Source of the DNA: Budvicia diplopodorum
GTDB lineage: Bacteria; Pseudomonadota; Gammaproteobacteria; Enterobacterales; Enterobacteriaceae
Length of the DNA: 64,000 nucleotides
Direction of reading: 5' to 3'
Assembly: GCF_009800925.1 (NCBI RefSeq)
Contig: NZ_WOYF01000006.1
Coordinates: forward strand, 43,937-107,936
The notes below the pieces were generated by a model that searched no databases, had not been told where the DNA came from, and saw only the letters and a program-made list of their open reading frames with translations. The translations under genes and the position numbers were made by a program. Below, piece by piece: positions 25,536 to 35,759 of the stretch (positions are counted from its first letter, which is position 1; each line of letters starts with the position of its first letter).

Positions 25536-27983
25536 ATGCGTAAACTGTCACAGGCGCTGTTATTAGCATTTCCATTGGTGGTCATGAGTCTATTCCCTGC
25601 GGCATCGTGGGCAGAGACTAAAACCGATACCATGGCGAAAACGCAGCCGCGAACGCTGTCTAAAAATGCAAAAAAGATTGAACCCAGCGAGCTGGAAAAG
25701 CTACAGCAGAAACTCAGCGAGATTAAACAGAACGTTTCAGCGTCGACTAAAGACGGCGAACTCACGTCATTAAACATCCAGGCGCTCGATCTGGTGAGCA
25801 AAACCGATGACTTTATTACGGCGCTGCTGCCCGAACTGGCACAGGTTCAGACTCAGATAGACGTTATTGGAGCACCTCCCGCGGAAGGCGCAATGCCTGA
25901 GTCACCTGAGGTAACTAACCAACGCGATAGCTTAAACGCTCAAAAGGCGCTGTTAGAGAAAGAGCTTGAGCACGCCCAAACGTTAAAAACCAACGCCGCT
26001 AATCTTGCCAATCAAATTATTGCCCTGCGGCGTAATGCGCTGAAAACCCAGCTGGCGCTGAATTCTGGCAGTATCTTAGGCGCGCGCTTTTGGTCTCCGG
26101 TATTTAATCCTCAGCGCGAAGACGTGGCGCGGATCGACGATTTTATCCAACAGGCCAAGCAGGCTTGGGATGACGCATGGAAGCCCGAGGCGCTGTTTGG
26201 GTCGATTGTGTTATCTATACTGGCTCTGGCGGTGTGGGGATATGGCCTGCGCGTCACGGATCGGGCTATCATCTGGATTTGTACCAACGCGATGCCCGAC
26301 GGGCGTTTACGGCGCAGCTTTTTTTCCTGCGCCACGGTATTAACCGCGTTACTGACCGGCTGGGCTGGCGCTAGCCTGCTGTATCAGGTATTTGCACGGA
26401 AAAATACGCTGACGCCGTCTCTCCAAAGCTTTGCCGACGGTATGATAACGCTGGTTGTCTTCTCGGCACTGATTATCGGATTGGGAAGGGCGATGCTGTC
26501 TAATCAGCGCCCGTCGTGGCGTCTTGCTCCAATTCCGGATCCGGTAGCTAAAGCACTTGGCGTATTCCTGCCGGCCTTAGCCATTATATTGATGATTTTT
26601 GGCGTACTGGAGCAGGTTACCAGCAACGTCGGCAGCAGCGTGCCAATGTCGATTTTTGGCAACGGGCTGGTTTCGCTGCTGGTTGGCGGGTTGGCCTGTC
26701 TGGCCCCGATGAAAACTAACCGGGTCCGGCGCCAGTTGGCCTTGAACGGCGAGTCAATTGAGGCCCGTTCAACCGTGACCGGATTAGTGCATATTGTCGC
26801 GTCCGCCATTGCCATTGGCATCCTGCTTTCACTGCTGATCGGCTATATTCCACTGGCCCGTTTCCTGACCTATGAACTGGTTTGGATTGGCATCGTGTTA
26901 TCCAGCCTGTATCTAATGTTTAAGTTTGTCGGCGATTTCTGTGAAGCGCTGTTTTCCACCCATACCGCCAGCGGCAAGTGGTTAAAGCAGACGTTTAACC
27001 TGGATGTCAGATACTTAGAGCAGGCGACGATTCTGTTCTCTGCCGTTGGCCATATTTTACTGATTTTATTGGCAGCCATTGCGCTGCTTACCGGAACTTA
27101 TGGCGCCACCACGCCGATGACTATCATCAATAAAGTGATAGATATCATGGGGAGCGACGGTTTCGGTAAGATTAACATTGTCCCTGCTAACGTATTGAAT
27201 GCATTAATCAGCATGGGGCTTGGTCTGTACGTACTGAGAACCGCCCGACACTGGCTAAGCGCCAAGTTCTTGCCAAAAACCACCATGGACACCGGAATGC
27301 GGATGTCGCTGGTCACGCTATTTAGCAACATTGGCTATGTGCTGGTTATTTTACTGACGCTGTCGCTGCTGGGTATCGAGTGGAATAAGCTGGCATGGAT
27401 CGTGAGTGCGCTATCGGTCGGTATCGGCTTTGGTTTACAGGAAATCGTAAAAAACTTTATTTCAGGCCTGATTCTGCTAACCGAACGCCCGGTCAAGGTG
27501 GGCGATTTAGTCAGCATTGCTGGCGTGGAAGGGGATATTCGCCGGATCAATGTACGGGCAACGGAGATTCAGCTTGGTGATAAATCGACGGTAATTGTGC
27601 CCAACTCTCAGTTTATTTCCCAAAGCGTACGTAACGTCACCATGGGAAGTGCGCAGGGCGTAGTTACCATTCCATTAACCTTCCCGCTGGATATCGACCC
27701 TGAACAGGTGCGTACCATTTTGCTGGAAGCGTATCACACCCATGAATCCGTTCTGGATATACCGGCTCCATCCGTTAGCTTTAGCCAGCTAACCCCTGAC
27801 GGCATTGCCTTGAGCGTCACCGGCTATGTGAATAGCCCGAGAATGGTTAGCCGCACCAAGAGCGACCTGCTGTTTGATCTGCTCAAACGCCTGCGGGCTG
27901 CCGAAGTTAAACTATCTAGCCCGCAGAGCCTGATGATCCAAAACGAGCGGGGCAATTCGGACAACGGTCCAAAAGACGAGTAG
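25536..27983 (+). CDS. DUF3772/MscS-family mechanosensitive channel
   Basis: The 815-residue protein has a signal peptide (to about residue 26), a periplasmic coiled-coil DUF3772 region (about 50-210), then roughly eleven membrane helices. The MscS pore and beta domain follows at about residues 610-760: SALSVGIGFGLQEIVKNF is the pore helix, followed by ERPVKVGDLVSI and VPNSQFISQSV. Such channels release solutes on osmotic downshock. It is much longer than MscS (286 aa) and resembles MscK/YbiO-type multi-domain channels. It starts 89 bases after rlhA and is probably independent. Confidence 0.9.
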   Translation: MRKLSQALLLAFPLVVMSLFPAASWAETKTDTMAKTQPRTLSKNAKKIEPSELEKLQQKLSEIKQNVSASTKDGELTSLNIQALDLVSKTDDFITALLPELAQVQTQIDVIGAPPAEGAMPESPEVTNQRDSLNAQKALLEKELEHAQTLKTNAANLANQIIALRRNALKTQLALNSGSILGARFWSPVFNPQREDVARIDDFIQQAKQAWDDAWKPEALFGSIVLSILALAVWGYGLRVTDRAIIWICTNAMPDGRLRRSFFSCATVLTALLTGWAGASLLYQVFARKNTLTPSLQSFADGMITLVVFSALIIGLGRAMLSNQRPSWRLAPIPDPVAKALGVFLPALAIILMIFGVLEQVTSNVGSSVPMSIFGNGLVSLLVGGLACLAPMKTNRVRRQLALNGESIEARSTVTGLVHIVASAIAIGILLSLLIGYIPLARFLTYELVWIGIVLSSLYLMFKFVGDFCEALFSTHTASGKWLKQTFNLDVRYLEQATILFSAVGHILLILLAAIALLTGTYGATTPMTIINKVIDIMGSDGFGKINIVPANVLNALISMGLGLYVLRTARHWLSAKFLPKTTMDTGMRMSLVTLFSNIGYVLVILLTLSLLGIEWNKLAWIVSALSVGIGFGLQEIVKNFISGLILLTERPVKVGDLVSIAGVEGDIRRINVRATEIQLGDKSTVIVPNSQFISQSVRNVTMGSAQGVVTIPLTFPLDIDPEQVRTILLEAYHTHESVLDIPAPSVSFSQLTPDGIALSVTGYVNSPRMVSRTKSDLLFDLLKRLRAAEVKLSSPQSLMIQNERGNSDNGPKDE

Positions 27984-28443
27984 CCGCGTTGACTACGGCA
28001 CTGAGCGCCAGCCCAGTGCCGTAGCGCGTTATTATTACCGGCTAACTCACGGGCTTTAGTCACCTGCTGGCGCTCGGCCTTGATCTTATCTCTTTGCGCA
28101 TCCTCTTGCTTTTCTGCCTGTTACGTCGTCATTACGGCCACCGACTGTTCAACGGTGCCGCGCGTGCGGCTAAATTTAGTCAACTTATGATCCGTGTCAT
28201 AAAAAAACAAAATGATGTTCTGAAAAAATAGATTTATATCAGTTAGTTAATATTTTACATCCATCGAATTCGTTTTCATTTCATTAACAAATGGCCAGCA
28301 GGGCGAATAGATAATTTCATGATAATTAATATAAATAACGCCGTTCTGCCCTTGGCATTGTTTGTTAAAAAATTGAAGAGCGGCAGAATTAAACCCTTTA
28401 TAAATGTGGACTTGAGTCATAAATGAGAAAAATACCATTTGAT
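27984..28443. other. Intergenic region with a possible decayed coding remnant
   Basis: No intact gene. On the minus strand, about 28035-28120 reads AEKQEDAQRDKIKAERQQV and then TKARELAG, a charged helical segment like the tail of small DUF1090-type proteins. It is interrupted by a stop just upstream. The right half is AT-rich and ends in the Fur box at 28444. Confidence 0.3.
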
Positions 28444-28464
28444 AAATGATTATTATTATCATTT
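28444..28464 (+). promoter_or_regulatory. Fur box upstream of the heme-degradation cluster
   Basis: AAATGAT-TATTATT-ATCATTT is a 21-base palindrome very close to the Fur consensus. It lies 40 bases before the hutW start codon, so iron repression of the three-gene cluster is expected. Confidence 0.85.
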
Positions 28465-28503
28465 AATTTAGCGGAATTTGACTCCCAATCAGGCATGAGG
28501 TCC

Positions 28504-29805
28504 ATGACTATCGATTTATCGCCTTATTACGCTCAACCCGGTTCGTTACCTTTTACCGACCGACATGCAACCATGCCGTGGCGAAGCAGTGTGCCGTTAG
28601 CCCCCGATCAAATACAGAATGAATGGCTGGCGTTAACCCAGCGTCAGCTACCTGCGCGTAAACGGCTCCTGTATTTACACATCCCGTTTTGCGCCACTCA
28701 CTGTACCTTTTGCGGCTTTTACCAAAACCGGCTACAGCCTGAAAGCACCAAAAAGTACGTCGATCATTTATTGCAAGAGATCGAAATGGAAGTCGACAGC
28801 CCGCTTCATCAGTCGGCTCCGATTCACGCCATCTACTTTGGCGGCGGCACCCCGACATCGCTGGCTGCCGATGAACTCTACCGCATTATCAGCGCGTTAA
28901 AAACGCGGCTTCCGCTGGCTCCTGACTGTGAAATTACTATCGAAGGGCGGATCCTGAATTTCGACGATAGCCGAATTGATGCCTGCCTTGATGCCGGCGC
29001 TAACCGCTTTTCTATCGGCATTCAGACCTTTGATACCCAAATACGCCAGAAAATGGCCCGTACCTCAGACAAGCAGCAGTCCATCAGCTTTATGAAAAAC
29101 CTCTGTTCCCGCGACCGGGCGGCGGTAGTTTGCGATCTGATCTTTGGCCTACCGGGGCAAACGAAAGGAAATTGGGCTGAAGACTTAGCCATCGTGCGCG
29201 ATCTGGGCATAGACGGCGTTGACCTGTATGCGCTTAATTTACTGTCCACCACGCCATTGGCAAAAGCCTCTGAGAATCAACGTGTAACCTTGCCAGACGT
29301 GGCCCAGCGTAGAGATTTCTATTTACAGGGTGCGTCGGCGCTGGCGGACTACGGCTGGCATCAGCTAAGCAACAGCCATTGGGCGAGAACCACCCGCGAA
29401 CGTAATCTCTATAACCTGCTGATCAAGCAGGGCGCTGACTGCCTGGCGATGGGTTCCGGTGCTGGCGGTAATCTGAACGGTCAGGCCTATATGATGGAGC
29501 GCAGTCTGGAGAAGTATTACCAAACGCTGAGTAGCGGACAAAAGCCGATCATGATGATGACTAAAGTCACCGATCCCGGCTATATGTGGCGACATCGGTT
29601 ACAGGAGGGCGTCGAGATCGGCCGTATCAATTTGCCCCAGTTAACGCCGCACAGCGCTAAGCTTCAGCCGCTGATTGACCAATGGCATCAGTCAGGGCTG
29701 ATTAAAGACAACCGTGACTGTATGCGCTTAACCGACAACGGCCGGTTCTGGGCCAGTAACTTATTACAATCGCTCCAGCAGGTAATTATGCAGGTTAATG
29801 CCTGA
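28504..29805 (+). CDS. hutW: Anaerobic heme-degrading radical SAM enzyme ChuW/HutW
   Basis: The product (433 residues from ATG 28504; an in-frame ATG lies at 28495) is a HemN-like radical SAM protein. The cluster motif is C63-ATH-C67-TF-C70, followed by FGGGTPTSL and SIGIQTF. The family member ChuW opens the porphyrin ring of heme under anaerobic conditions using SAM, releasing iron and making an open tetrapyrrole (anaerobilin). HemN itself is distinguished by context. Here the next two genes are HutX and a ChuY-like reductase, and a Fur box precedes. No heme receptor or ABC importer is present in this window. Confidence 0.92.
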   Translation: MTIDLSPYYAQPGSLPFTDRHATMPWRSSVPLAPDQIQNEWLALTQRQLPARKRLLYLHIPFCATHCTFCGFYQNRLQPESTKKYVDHLLQEIEMEVDSPLHQSAPIHAIYFGGGTPTSLAADELYRIISALKTRLPLAPDCEITIEGRILNFDDSRIDACLDAGANRFSIGIQTFDTQIRQKMARTSDKQQSISFMKNLCSRDRAAVVCDLIFGLPGQTKGNWAEDLAIVRDLGIDGVDLYALNLLSTTPLAKASENQRVTLPDVAQRRDFYLQGASALADYGWHQLSNSHWARTTRERNLYNLLIKQGADCLAMGSGAGGNLNGQAYMMERSLEKYYQTLSSGQKPIMMMTKVTDPGYMWRHRLQEGVEIGRINLPQLTPHSAKLQPLIDQWHQSGLIKDNRDCMRLTDNGRFWASNLLQSLQQVIMQVNA

Positions 29806-29843
29806 TTTTTTCTATCACTAAGCCTCAAAAAGAGAGTAATTCA

Positions 29844-30338
29844 ATGACTGATATGACCCTAGATGAACTGATGAAAACTAACCCGGACGGTACGCTGGAA
29901 GACATAGCGCTAAAATATAATGTGTCATTGTTGGACGTGGTTGCCACGCTGCCTACCCACGTACTGACCGGCGGTGAGCAGTTTGATACGGTTTGGGATG
30001 AAGTCGCCACATGGGGAATCGTCACTACGCTGGTACACAACAGCGACGTTATTCTTGAATTTCAAGGCGAGCTGCCTACCGGGTTCCATCGCCATGGCTA
30101 CTTCAACCTTCGCGGCAAAAACGGCTTAAGCGGGCATATTAAAGCGGAGAATTGTCGCCATATCGCACTGATTGAACGTAACTTCATGGGTATCGCAACG
30201 GCTTCTATTGTGTTCTTCAATCAAGAACAGAAGGCGATGTTTAAGATTTTTCTGGGCCGAGATAGCCATCGCCAGCTACTGGCCGATCAGGTCATCGCGT
30301 TCCGCCAGCTGGCTGAAAAATTGAAGAGACTAAATTGA
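29844..30338 (+). CDS. hutX: Heme utilisation carrier protein HutX/ChuX
   Basis: The 164-residue cytoplasmic protein has the ChuX/HutX family sequence: DELMKTNPDGTLEDIALKYNVSLLDVVATLP near the start, GELPTGFHRHGYFNLRGKNGL in the middle, and a C-terminal IFLGRDSHRQLLADQ segment. These dimeric proteins bind heme and hand it to the degrading enzyme, here HutW encoded 38 bases upstream. The start has AAGAGAG upstream. Its TGA stop overlaps the next start by one base (TGATG). Confidence 0.92.
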   Translation: MTDMTLDELMKTNPDGTLEDIALKYNVSLLDVVATLPTHVLTGGEQFDTVWDEVATWGIVTTLVHNSDVILEFQGELPTGFHRHGYFNLRGKNGLSGHIKAENCRHIALIERNFMGIATASIVFFNQEQKAMFKIFLGRDSHRQLLADQVIAFRQLAEKLKRLN

Positions 30339-30952
30339 TGAGCAGCTGGCTAATTTTCGGAGCCGCTCAGGGAACCGGAGCGCTTTTGTTACAGCGCGCG
30401 GTTGACAGCGGCCAGCCGGTGGTGGCATTTGTGCGCCAGAAGCAGGACGTTTTACGGCTAGAAGCACGGGGCATTCGGGTTGTTCAGGGCAATGCCTGTG
30501 ATGAGCCGTCGGTAGAGAAAGCCTGCCGGGCCGCGGGGCGAGACGCGGTGATTATTTCCACCATTGGCGGGCGTCATGACTATTTGGCACACCGCACCGT
30601 CATAGACTGCGCTGAAAGATGCGGTATTAAACGGATGGTCATGGTGACATCGCTAGGCTGCGGTGACAGTTGGCCAACGCTGTCGGATAGGGCGAAGGCG
30701 GCCTTTGGTCAGTCAGTTCGCGAAAAGTCGCTGGCGGAAAGCTGGCTGCAAACCAGCGCGCTGGACTACTGTATTTTACGCCCCGGCGGGCTGTTGAACG
30801 GTGAACCCACCGGCAAGGCCGAGCTGTATGTCGGGCAGGAAGTTCACGGCTTTGTTAACCGTAGCGATATTGCACTGGTGATTGAACGGCTGGTCGCGAA
30901 TAAGCTGGGCAATAGCGTCTATAGTCTGATTGAGCCGGGCTTGAAGCCATAA
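30338..30952 (+). CDS. chuY: ChuY-like NAD(P)H-binding reductase
   Basis: The 204-residue protein is a short Rossmann-fold atypical SDR. It has the glycine motif FGAAQGTGALLLQ at residues 7-19, VIISTIGG near residue 70, and MVMVTSLGCGDSW near residue 105. ChuY reduces the ChuW product (anaerobilin) in E. coli O157. Position directly after hutW and hutX, with a TGATG overlap, supports the same role. A general NAD(P)H-binding flavin reductase is the alternative. I start at ATG 30338 rather than the TTG one codon earlier. Confidence 0.8.
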   Translation: MSSWLIFGAAQGTGALLLQRAVDSGQPVVAFVRQKQDVLRLEARGIRVVQGNACDEPSVEKACRAAGRDAVIISTIGGRHDYLAHRTVIDCAERCGIKRMVMVTSLGCGDSWPTLSDRAKAAFGQSVREKSLAESWLQTSALDYCILRPGGLLNGEPTGKAELYVGQEVHGFVNRSDIALVIERLVANKLGNSVYSLIEPGLKP

Positions 30953-30974
30953 TCGGTAAACAGGGGTGGAAAGG

Positions 30975-31604
30975 CTAACCACCCCACGCCACTTTGATTC
31001 CCAATCCTATCAGTACCACACCAAGCGCCTTGTCGACCACCTTTTGGGCCTTTGCCAGCCCACGGCGCACCGGTGCGCTTTGGATCAGAAACACCAGTAT
31101 CGGCCACCAGACAGCGGCAAGAATAAAGATAATAAAGGCGTACCACAGTTTGACGCCGATGCTGGAATCGACGCTAAGCACCTGAGTGAACACCGACAGG
31201 AAAAACAGGGTCGCTTTAGGATTGAGTAAGTTGCACAAATAGCCCTGTATAAAGGCGTTTTTATAGCTGGTTTGCTGCGGCGTTACGCCGGTCACATCGA
31301 GCCTACTTCCCCCCTTGGCAAACAGTGCCTGAAGACCAATCCAAATCAGATAGGCTGCACCCGCGTATTTCAACAGGTTGAAAAGCCACGGCGTGGCGGT
31401 AATCACCACGGCCAAACCGGCAACGCAATAGGCCATATGGGTTGCTACGCCGAGAATGATGCCAAAGGCCGTCATCATGGCAACCGGGCGACGATAGCGG
31501 GCGGCGTTTTTTACTACCAGAAAGAAATCCGGGCCGGGAGAAATCATGCCCAGCGTGGCAATAGTGGCGATAAACAGAGACGTTTCTAGCATGCTTTCTA
31601 ACAT
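30975..31604 (-). CDS. LysE/RhtB-family exporter
   Basis: The 209-residue integral membrane protein has six hydrophobic segments and the LysE/RhtB signature SPGPDFFLVVKNAARY at residues 22-37, with NLLNPKATLFF in the middle. Members export amino acids such as threonine, homoserine, leucine or lysine; the substrate here cannot be told. It is convergent with the heme cluster, 22 bases away. The start could be ATG 31604 or the in-frame ATG 31592. Confidence 0.9.
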   Translation of the reverse strand: MLESMLETSLFIATIATLGMISPGPDFFLVVKNAARYRRPVAMMTAFGIILGVATHMAYCVAGLAVVITATPWLFNLLKYAGAAYLIWIGLQALFAKGGSRLDVTGVTPQQTSYKNAFIQGYLCNLLNPKATLFFLSVFTQVLSVDSSIGVKLWYAFIIFILAAVWWPILVFLIQSAPVRRGLAKAQKVVDKALGVVLIGLGIKVAWGG

Positions 31605-31782
31605 GAATAGTCATGACCTTATGCGCTAAAATTTATCAGCCGATAATGTCAGACATCGGCTAAAAAACAAGTGCTGGCCGGTAAATTTGCAAAGTAGTGC
31701 GCAGAGTGCGAATCGGCAGCAAAGAAAGAATCAGGGCAGTAGGGGTTATTATCGGTGACAAACGCCCGCTGCCCGGATGCGA

Positions 31783-32181
31783 TTATTGAACTTTACTAAT
31801 TTGTTTTACGTCGATTGCTACCGAGTTCCAGTCTTTATCCACTTCACCCTGAATCTCTACTTTATCTTTCGGCGTAATCATCAAACCATTCCAGCGCTTA
31901 TCGTCAATCTCAACGTTAATGGTGCCAGAGGCATCGCGGAACTGATAAAGCCCTTTGCCGATTTGCATTTCAACGGTGCCCTGCAGCGTAACCCAAGTGT
32001 CATCACCCAGGGTCTTTGCCTGCTCAACCGTGGTGCTGCTGGCTTTAGGACCAGAAAACCCTCCGGATTGAGCGTGGTTGGTTGCCGGGGCATGCGGATT
32101 GACTAAACCACCGGATTTCTGTGCAAACGCCGTAGTACTGGCTAAGGCGGTAAGTAAGGCTAACATGGCGATCTTTTTCAT
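31783..32181 (-). CDS. ygiW: YgiW/YdeI-family periplasmic OB-fold (BOF) protein
   Basis: The 132-residue protein has a signal peptide cleaved near AFAQ. It then has the BOF-domain sequence: GDDTWVTLQGTVEMQIGKGLYQF, IDDKRWNGL and a terminal V.IQGEVDKDWNSVAIDV strand. YgiW (VisP in Salmonella) takes part in stress tolerance, and in E. coli it lies divergently from qseBC, exactly as here. A hexamer pair resembling the PmrA/QseB box lies in the shared upstream region. Confidence 0.93.
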   Translation of the reverse strand: MKKIAMLALLTALASTTAFAQKSGGLVNPHAPATNHAQSGGFSGPKASSTTVEQAKTLGDDTWVTLQGTVEMQIGKGLYQFRDASGTINVEIDDKRWNGLMITPKDKVEIQGEVDKDWNSVAIDVKQISKVQ

Positions 32182-32265
32182 TTAATTTCTCCTGATAAAT
32201 ACGATTTAGCATCGAATAAATGACGACGGATGCCGCCTTCTTGGCAACGATTAAACCAATAACTT

Positions 32266-32282
32266 CTTAACAAGATCTTAAG
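32266..32282 (+). promoter_or_regulatory. QseB/PmrA-type box between ygiW and qseB
   Basis: CTTAAC-AAGAT-CTTAAG is a direct repeat of CTTAA-type hexamers with five bases between. One position departs from the PmrA consensus HTTAAD-N5-HTTAAD. It sits in the divergent promoter region of ygiW and qseB, known targets of QseB. Confidence 0.55.
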
Positions 32283-32385
32283 AACCCGTATATAAAAAGT
32301 TTTTTTACTCAAAGCGAAACCGGCGATAGTCAGGTGCAGATTTATACTGTAATAGTACCTCCAATAACTATAAAGGAGGGTGGCT

Positions 32386-33048
32386 ATGCGGGTTTTGCTA
32401 ATCGAAGATGATAAGTTAATTGGCGATGGCTTAAAAGCGGGTTTAACCAAGCTGGGGTTCACCGTTGACTGGTTTACCGAGGGCAAAATCGGCCAGCGCG
32501 CGATAGATTCTGCACCTTACGATGCCGTAGTTTTAGACCTGAGCCTGCCGGGAATTGACGGCATGGACATCCTACGGGAGTGGCGTAATAGCGGCCATGA
32601 TGAGCCGGTTCTGATCCTGACCGCCCGAGACGCTTTAACCGAACGGGTAGCCGGGTTACAAAACGGTGCCGATGACTACTTATGCAAACCCTTTGCGCTG
32701 GTTGAGGTAGCGGCCCGGCTACAGGCGCTTATCCGGCGGCGACACGGCCAGATAACGCCAACCTTAAGCTATAACCACGTAGCGTTTGACCCTTCAACGC
32801 TCAAAGTAACCAGCCACGGCGAGCCTATAATCCTAAAACCCAAAGAGTTAGCCATTTTGGAGCTGTTTCTGCACAACGCTGACCGAGTGCTTGCACGAAC
32901 GCTGATTGAGGAAAAGCTGTATAACTGGGATGAAGAGGTCAGCAGCAACGCGGTGGAAGTTCATATCCACCATTTGCGGCGCAAGCTTGGTAATGACTTT
33001 ATTCGTACGGTTCACGGCGTTGGCTACACCTTGGGAGAGGCCAAATGA
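32386..33048 (+). CDS. qseB: Response regulator QseB
   Basis: An OmpR-family regulator of 220 residues. The receiver domain covers residues 1-115 with phospho-acceptor D51 ([11 protein letters not shown]) and Lys in CKPFAL. The winged-helix domain covers about 125-218 ([27 protein letters not shown]). It is collinear with E. coli QseB (219 aa). I chose ATG 32386, which has AGGAGG at the right distance, rather than the GTG at 32380. qseC overlaps by four bases (ATGA). It is the likelier true QseB of the two paralogues in the window, judging by sequence and the ygiW neighbour. Confidence 0.94.
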   Translation: MRVLLIEDDKLIGDGLKAGLTKLGFTVDWFTEGKIGQRAIDSAPYDAVVLDLSLPGIDGMDILREWRNSGHDEPVLILTARDALTERVAGLQNGADDYLCKPFALVEVAARLQALIRRRHGQITPTLSYNHVAFDPSTLKVTSHGEPIILKPKELAILELFLHNADRVLARTLIEEKLYNWDEEVSSNAVEVHIHHLRRKLGNDFIRTVHGVGYTLGEAK

Positions 33049-34394
33049 AACGGTTAAGCCTGAGGCTGCGGCTGATTCTAATGTTGGTTATTCTGGCCAC
33101 GACGACGTGGGGGATCGCCAGCTTACTGGCATGGAAGCAAACCAGCGACACGATCAATGAACTGTTTGATACCCAGCAAATGGTGTTCGCAAAGCGTTTA
33201 TCGGTATTGGATGCCAGCACCCTCAGTGAGAATGCCAGCCTGCTAAAAACCAAAACACTAGTTCATCATAACCGCGGTAAACAGGACGATGATGCGCTGG
33301 CCTTTGCCATTTTTACCGCCGACGGAAAAATGGTGCTCAACGACGGCGACAATGGCCGCAAGCTTATTTTTAACTATCAGGGTGATGGCTTTGTCCACGC
33401 AGAGCTACAGGGCAGCGATGACCCATGGCGCTTGGTCTGGCTGGCCTCTGCCGATAAAAGCCATATTGTGGCGGTCGGTCAGGAACTGGACTATCGCACC
33501 GAGATGGCTCAGGACATTGTGGCTTCCCAATTAATGCCGTGGACCATTGCATTGCCCATTATGATGTTACTGATGGCACTGTTGATTACCCGCGAACTGC
33601 TGCCGATGCGTTTAATTGCCGTAGAGTTAAGCCAGCGTAAGCCTGACGATCGGCAACCGTTAACCACCCGTCAGGTTCCTAATGAAGTTAAGCCGATGGT
33701 GACGGCGCTTAACAATTTGTTCTCCCGCATAGGCAGTATGCTGGCCCGAGAGCGCCGGTTTACCTCCGATGCGGCCCATGAACTTCGCAGTCCGCTGGCC
33801 GCGCTGAAGGTACAAACGGAAGTTGCCCAATTAGCCGGTGATGATGAACAGATGCGTAACCATGCGCTGATGAACCTGAGCGATGGCATTGATCGTTCAA
33901 CCCGGGTGGTCGATCAGCTTTTGACCTTATCGCGTTTAGATTCTTTATCTGAACTGGATGAATTAGAGCAAGTTGACTGGCCCGGCTTGCTGCAAAGCAG
34001 CGTGGCTGACATTTACCATAAGGCCCGCAGTGAGGGGGTTGAGTTTCGCTTAGACATTCAACAAACGCCAAAGTCAATTCAGGGTCATGGGCTGTTGCTT
34101 TCTGTTCTGACCCGAAACCTGTTTGATAACGCGGTGCGCTATAGCCATCGCGGCAGCAGCGTAACGGTAACCCTGAACGCCAGCGGCTTTAGCGTAGAGG
34201 ATAACGGCCCCGGGGTCAGCGATGAATTTATGCCGCGTATTGGCGAGCGTTTTTTTCGCCCTCCGGGGCAGGAAAAAACCGGCAGCGGTCTGGGGTTATC
34301 CATCGTGCAGCGCATTGCCCGGCTACACGGCCTGACGGTGACGTTCGGTAACCGGCAGCAGGGCGGATTTGTGGTCAGGGTCCGTTGGCCATAG
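33045..34394 (+). CDS. qseC: Sensor histidine kinase QseC
   Basis: The 449-residue protein has two membrane helices (about 12-34 and 160-182) flanking a periplasmic sensor region. A HAMP-like linker follows, then the H-box [19 protein letters not shown] (His near residue 245), N-box [11 protein letters not shown] and G-boxes [11 protein letters not shown] and [11 protein letters not shown]. It matches E. coli QseC, including periplasmic segments such as [20 protein letters not shown]. QseC senses host catecholamines or AI-3 in E. coli and sets QseB phosphorylation. It ends 15 bases from the stop of a second kinase on the opposite strand. Confidence 0.94.
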   Translation: MKRLSLRLRLILMLVILATTTWGIASLLAWKQTSDTINELFDTQQMVFAKRLSVLDASTLSENASLLKTKTLVHHNRGKQDDDALAFAIFTADGKMVLNDGDNGRKLIFNYQGDGFVHAELQGSDDPWRLVWLASADKSHIVAVGQELDYRTEMAQDIVASQLMPWTIALPIMMLLMALLITRELLPMRLIAVELSQRKPDDRQPLTTRQVPNEVKPMVTALNNLFSRIGSMLARERRFTSDAAHELRSPLAALKVQTEVAQLAGDDEQMRNHALMNLSDGIDRSTRVVDQLLTLSRLDSLSELDELEQVDWPGLLQSSVADIYHKARSEGVEFRLDIQQTPKSIQGHGLLLSVLTRNLFDNAVRYSHRGSSVTVTLNASGFSVEDNGPGVSDEFMPRIGERFFRPPGQEKTGSGLGLSIVQRIARLHGLTVTFGNRQQGGFVVRVRWP

Positions 34395-34409
34395 CTTCAC
34401 GGCCAGTGC

Positions 34410-35759
34410 TTAACCGATCTCAATTCTGGCGCTAAAACCGCCTTCATCCCGGTTATTAAAGCTCAGGCGTAAACCGTGTAGCCCGGCTATTTGTTGTGAA
34501 ATAGAAATGCCCAAACCGCTGCCGGTTTGGGTTTGGCCCGGCGGGCGATAGAAGCGTTCGCCCAGCCGTATCAGCTGTTCTTCGGTAACGCCGGGGCCGC
34601 TGTCTTCCACAATAAAGGCGCTGTTGGTTAAGGTAATGGAGACTTCACCGCCGGGCTGGGTGTAGCTCAGCGCATTGTCGACCAGATTGCGAATAAGCAG
34701 TGAAAGCAGTAACAAATTACCCTGAGAGTCAGGGGGAGTACCCTGATAGCTCACCTTCAGTTCAAGACTGTTCTTTTGGGCCTGAGTAAAAAATGAAGGC
34801 TGCATTTCCTGAACCATTTGCTGCCAGTTAATCACGACCGGATCGGGAATTGAATCTTCTGCATCCAGCTTTGACAGCGTTAAAAGCTGGTCAATTAATC
34901 GCGAAGCCCGATCGATACCGAGGGTTAAGTTATTCAGCGCCCGTAGCTGTACTTCCGGTTTATTAATGGCTAACTGAGCCACCTGAGCCTGTACGCGAAG
35001 GGCGGCTAACGGGCTACGAAGTTCATGGGCCGCATCGGAAACGAAGCGGCGTTCCCGGCGCAGCATATTACCAATCTGGGCAAACAGGCCATTAAGCGCA
35101 TCAACAAAAGGCTTTATCTCGCTGGGCAGCCGTTGGTCGTTGAGCGGGGTGTCGTCGTCGGGCGCTCGCGTTTGCAGCGAACTGGCCATCTGTTTTAACG
35201 GAGCTAGTTCCCGGTTGATCATGAGAATAATGATCAACAGCATAATCGGCAGGATCATCGCCCACGGGGTAAGCGCATGGTCAATGACGATACGGCGAGA
35301 CAGCATATTGCGGTAGGCATTTTTTTGACCGATAGCAATAATAAACTGGCCGTCCATTGACCTTAACCACAGGGTTCGCCATAGCGGATTTTCTTCAAAT
35401 ACCGGGCCATTGTCTAAGTTCAGCAGGCCTTTTGAACGATTATAGTCGGCAACGTTTTTTACGTTACTGAGCAACAGCTTGCCGTCGTTGGAAAATATGG
35501 CAAAAGAGAAAATTTCACGGGCCTGATTATAGATACCGTTTTTGAACGCGGTGCGCTCGTTTGAATAGCCGCCTTTGAGTAAGTCTGAGAGCTGCGACTG
35601 TTCCAGCCGTTGGGCGAACATGATTTGTTCGCTGTCAAAAATGAGCCGTACCCGATGGCGGATTTTAACGTAAGAAATGGCCGAGGAGACTGCCCACGCC
35701 AGCACCAGTAGCAGGGTGAAAATAACGATCAACCGGGTACGCAAACTCCTTTTTTTCAT
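34410..35759 (-). CDS. Second QseC-like sensor histidine kinase
   Basis: Also 449 residues, with the same layout as QseC: helices near 11-31 and 160-180, H-box [20 protein letters not shown]-box [12 protein letters not shown], and G-boxes [11 protein letters not shown] and [11 protein letters not shown]. The periplasmic part differs (for example [17 protein letters not shown]), so it probably reads another signal. It overlaps its regulator gene by four bases and lies tail to tail with qseC. Downstream order on this strand ends here; upstream lie its regulator, then dgkA and eptA. A PmrB-like role in polymyxin stress is a reasonable guess from that context. Confidence 0.88.
   Translation of the reverse strand: MKKRSLRTRLIVIFTLLLVLAWAVSSAISYVKIRHRVRLIFDSEQIMFAQRLEQSQLSDLLKGGYSNERTAFKNGIYNQAREIFSFAIFSNDGKLLLSNVKNVADYNRSKGLLNLDNGPVFEENPLWRTLWLRSMDGQFIIAIGQKNAYRNMLSRRIVIDHALTPWAMILPIMLLIIILMINRELAPLKQMASSLQTRAPDDDTPLNDQRLPSEIKPFVDALNGLFAQIGNMLRRERRFVSDAAHELRSPLAALRVQAQVAQLAINKPEVQLRALNNLTLGIDRASRLIDQLLTLSKLDAEDSIPDPVVINWQQMVQEMQPSFFTQAQKNSLELKVSYQGTPPDSQGNLLLLSLLIRNLVDNALSYTQPGGEVSITLTNSAFIVEDSGPGVTEEQLIRLGERFYRPPGQTQTGSGLGISISQQIAGLHGLRLSFNNRDEGGFSARIEIG

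Noticed and set aside
28247..28462. A 71-codon minus-strand frame upstream of hutW
   Set aside because: It overlaps the Fur box and promoter region of hutW and shows no family features.
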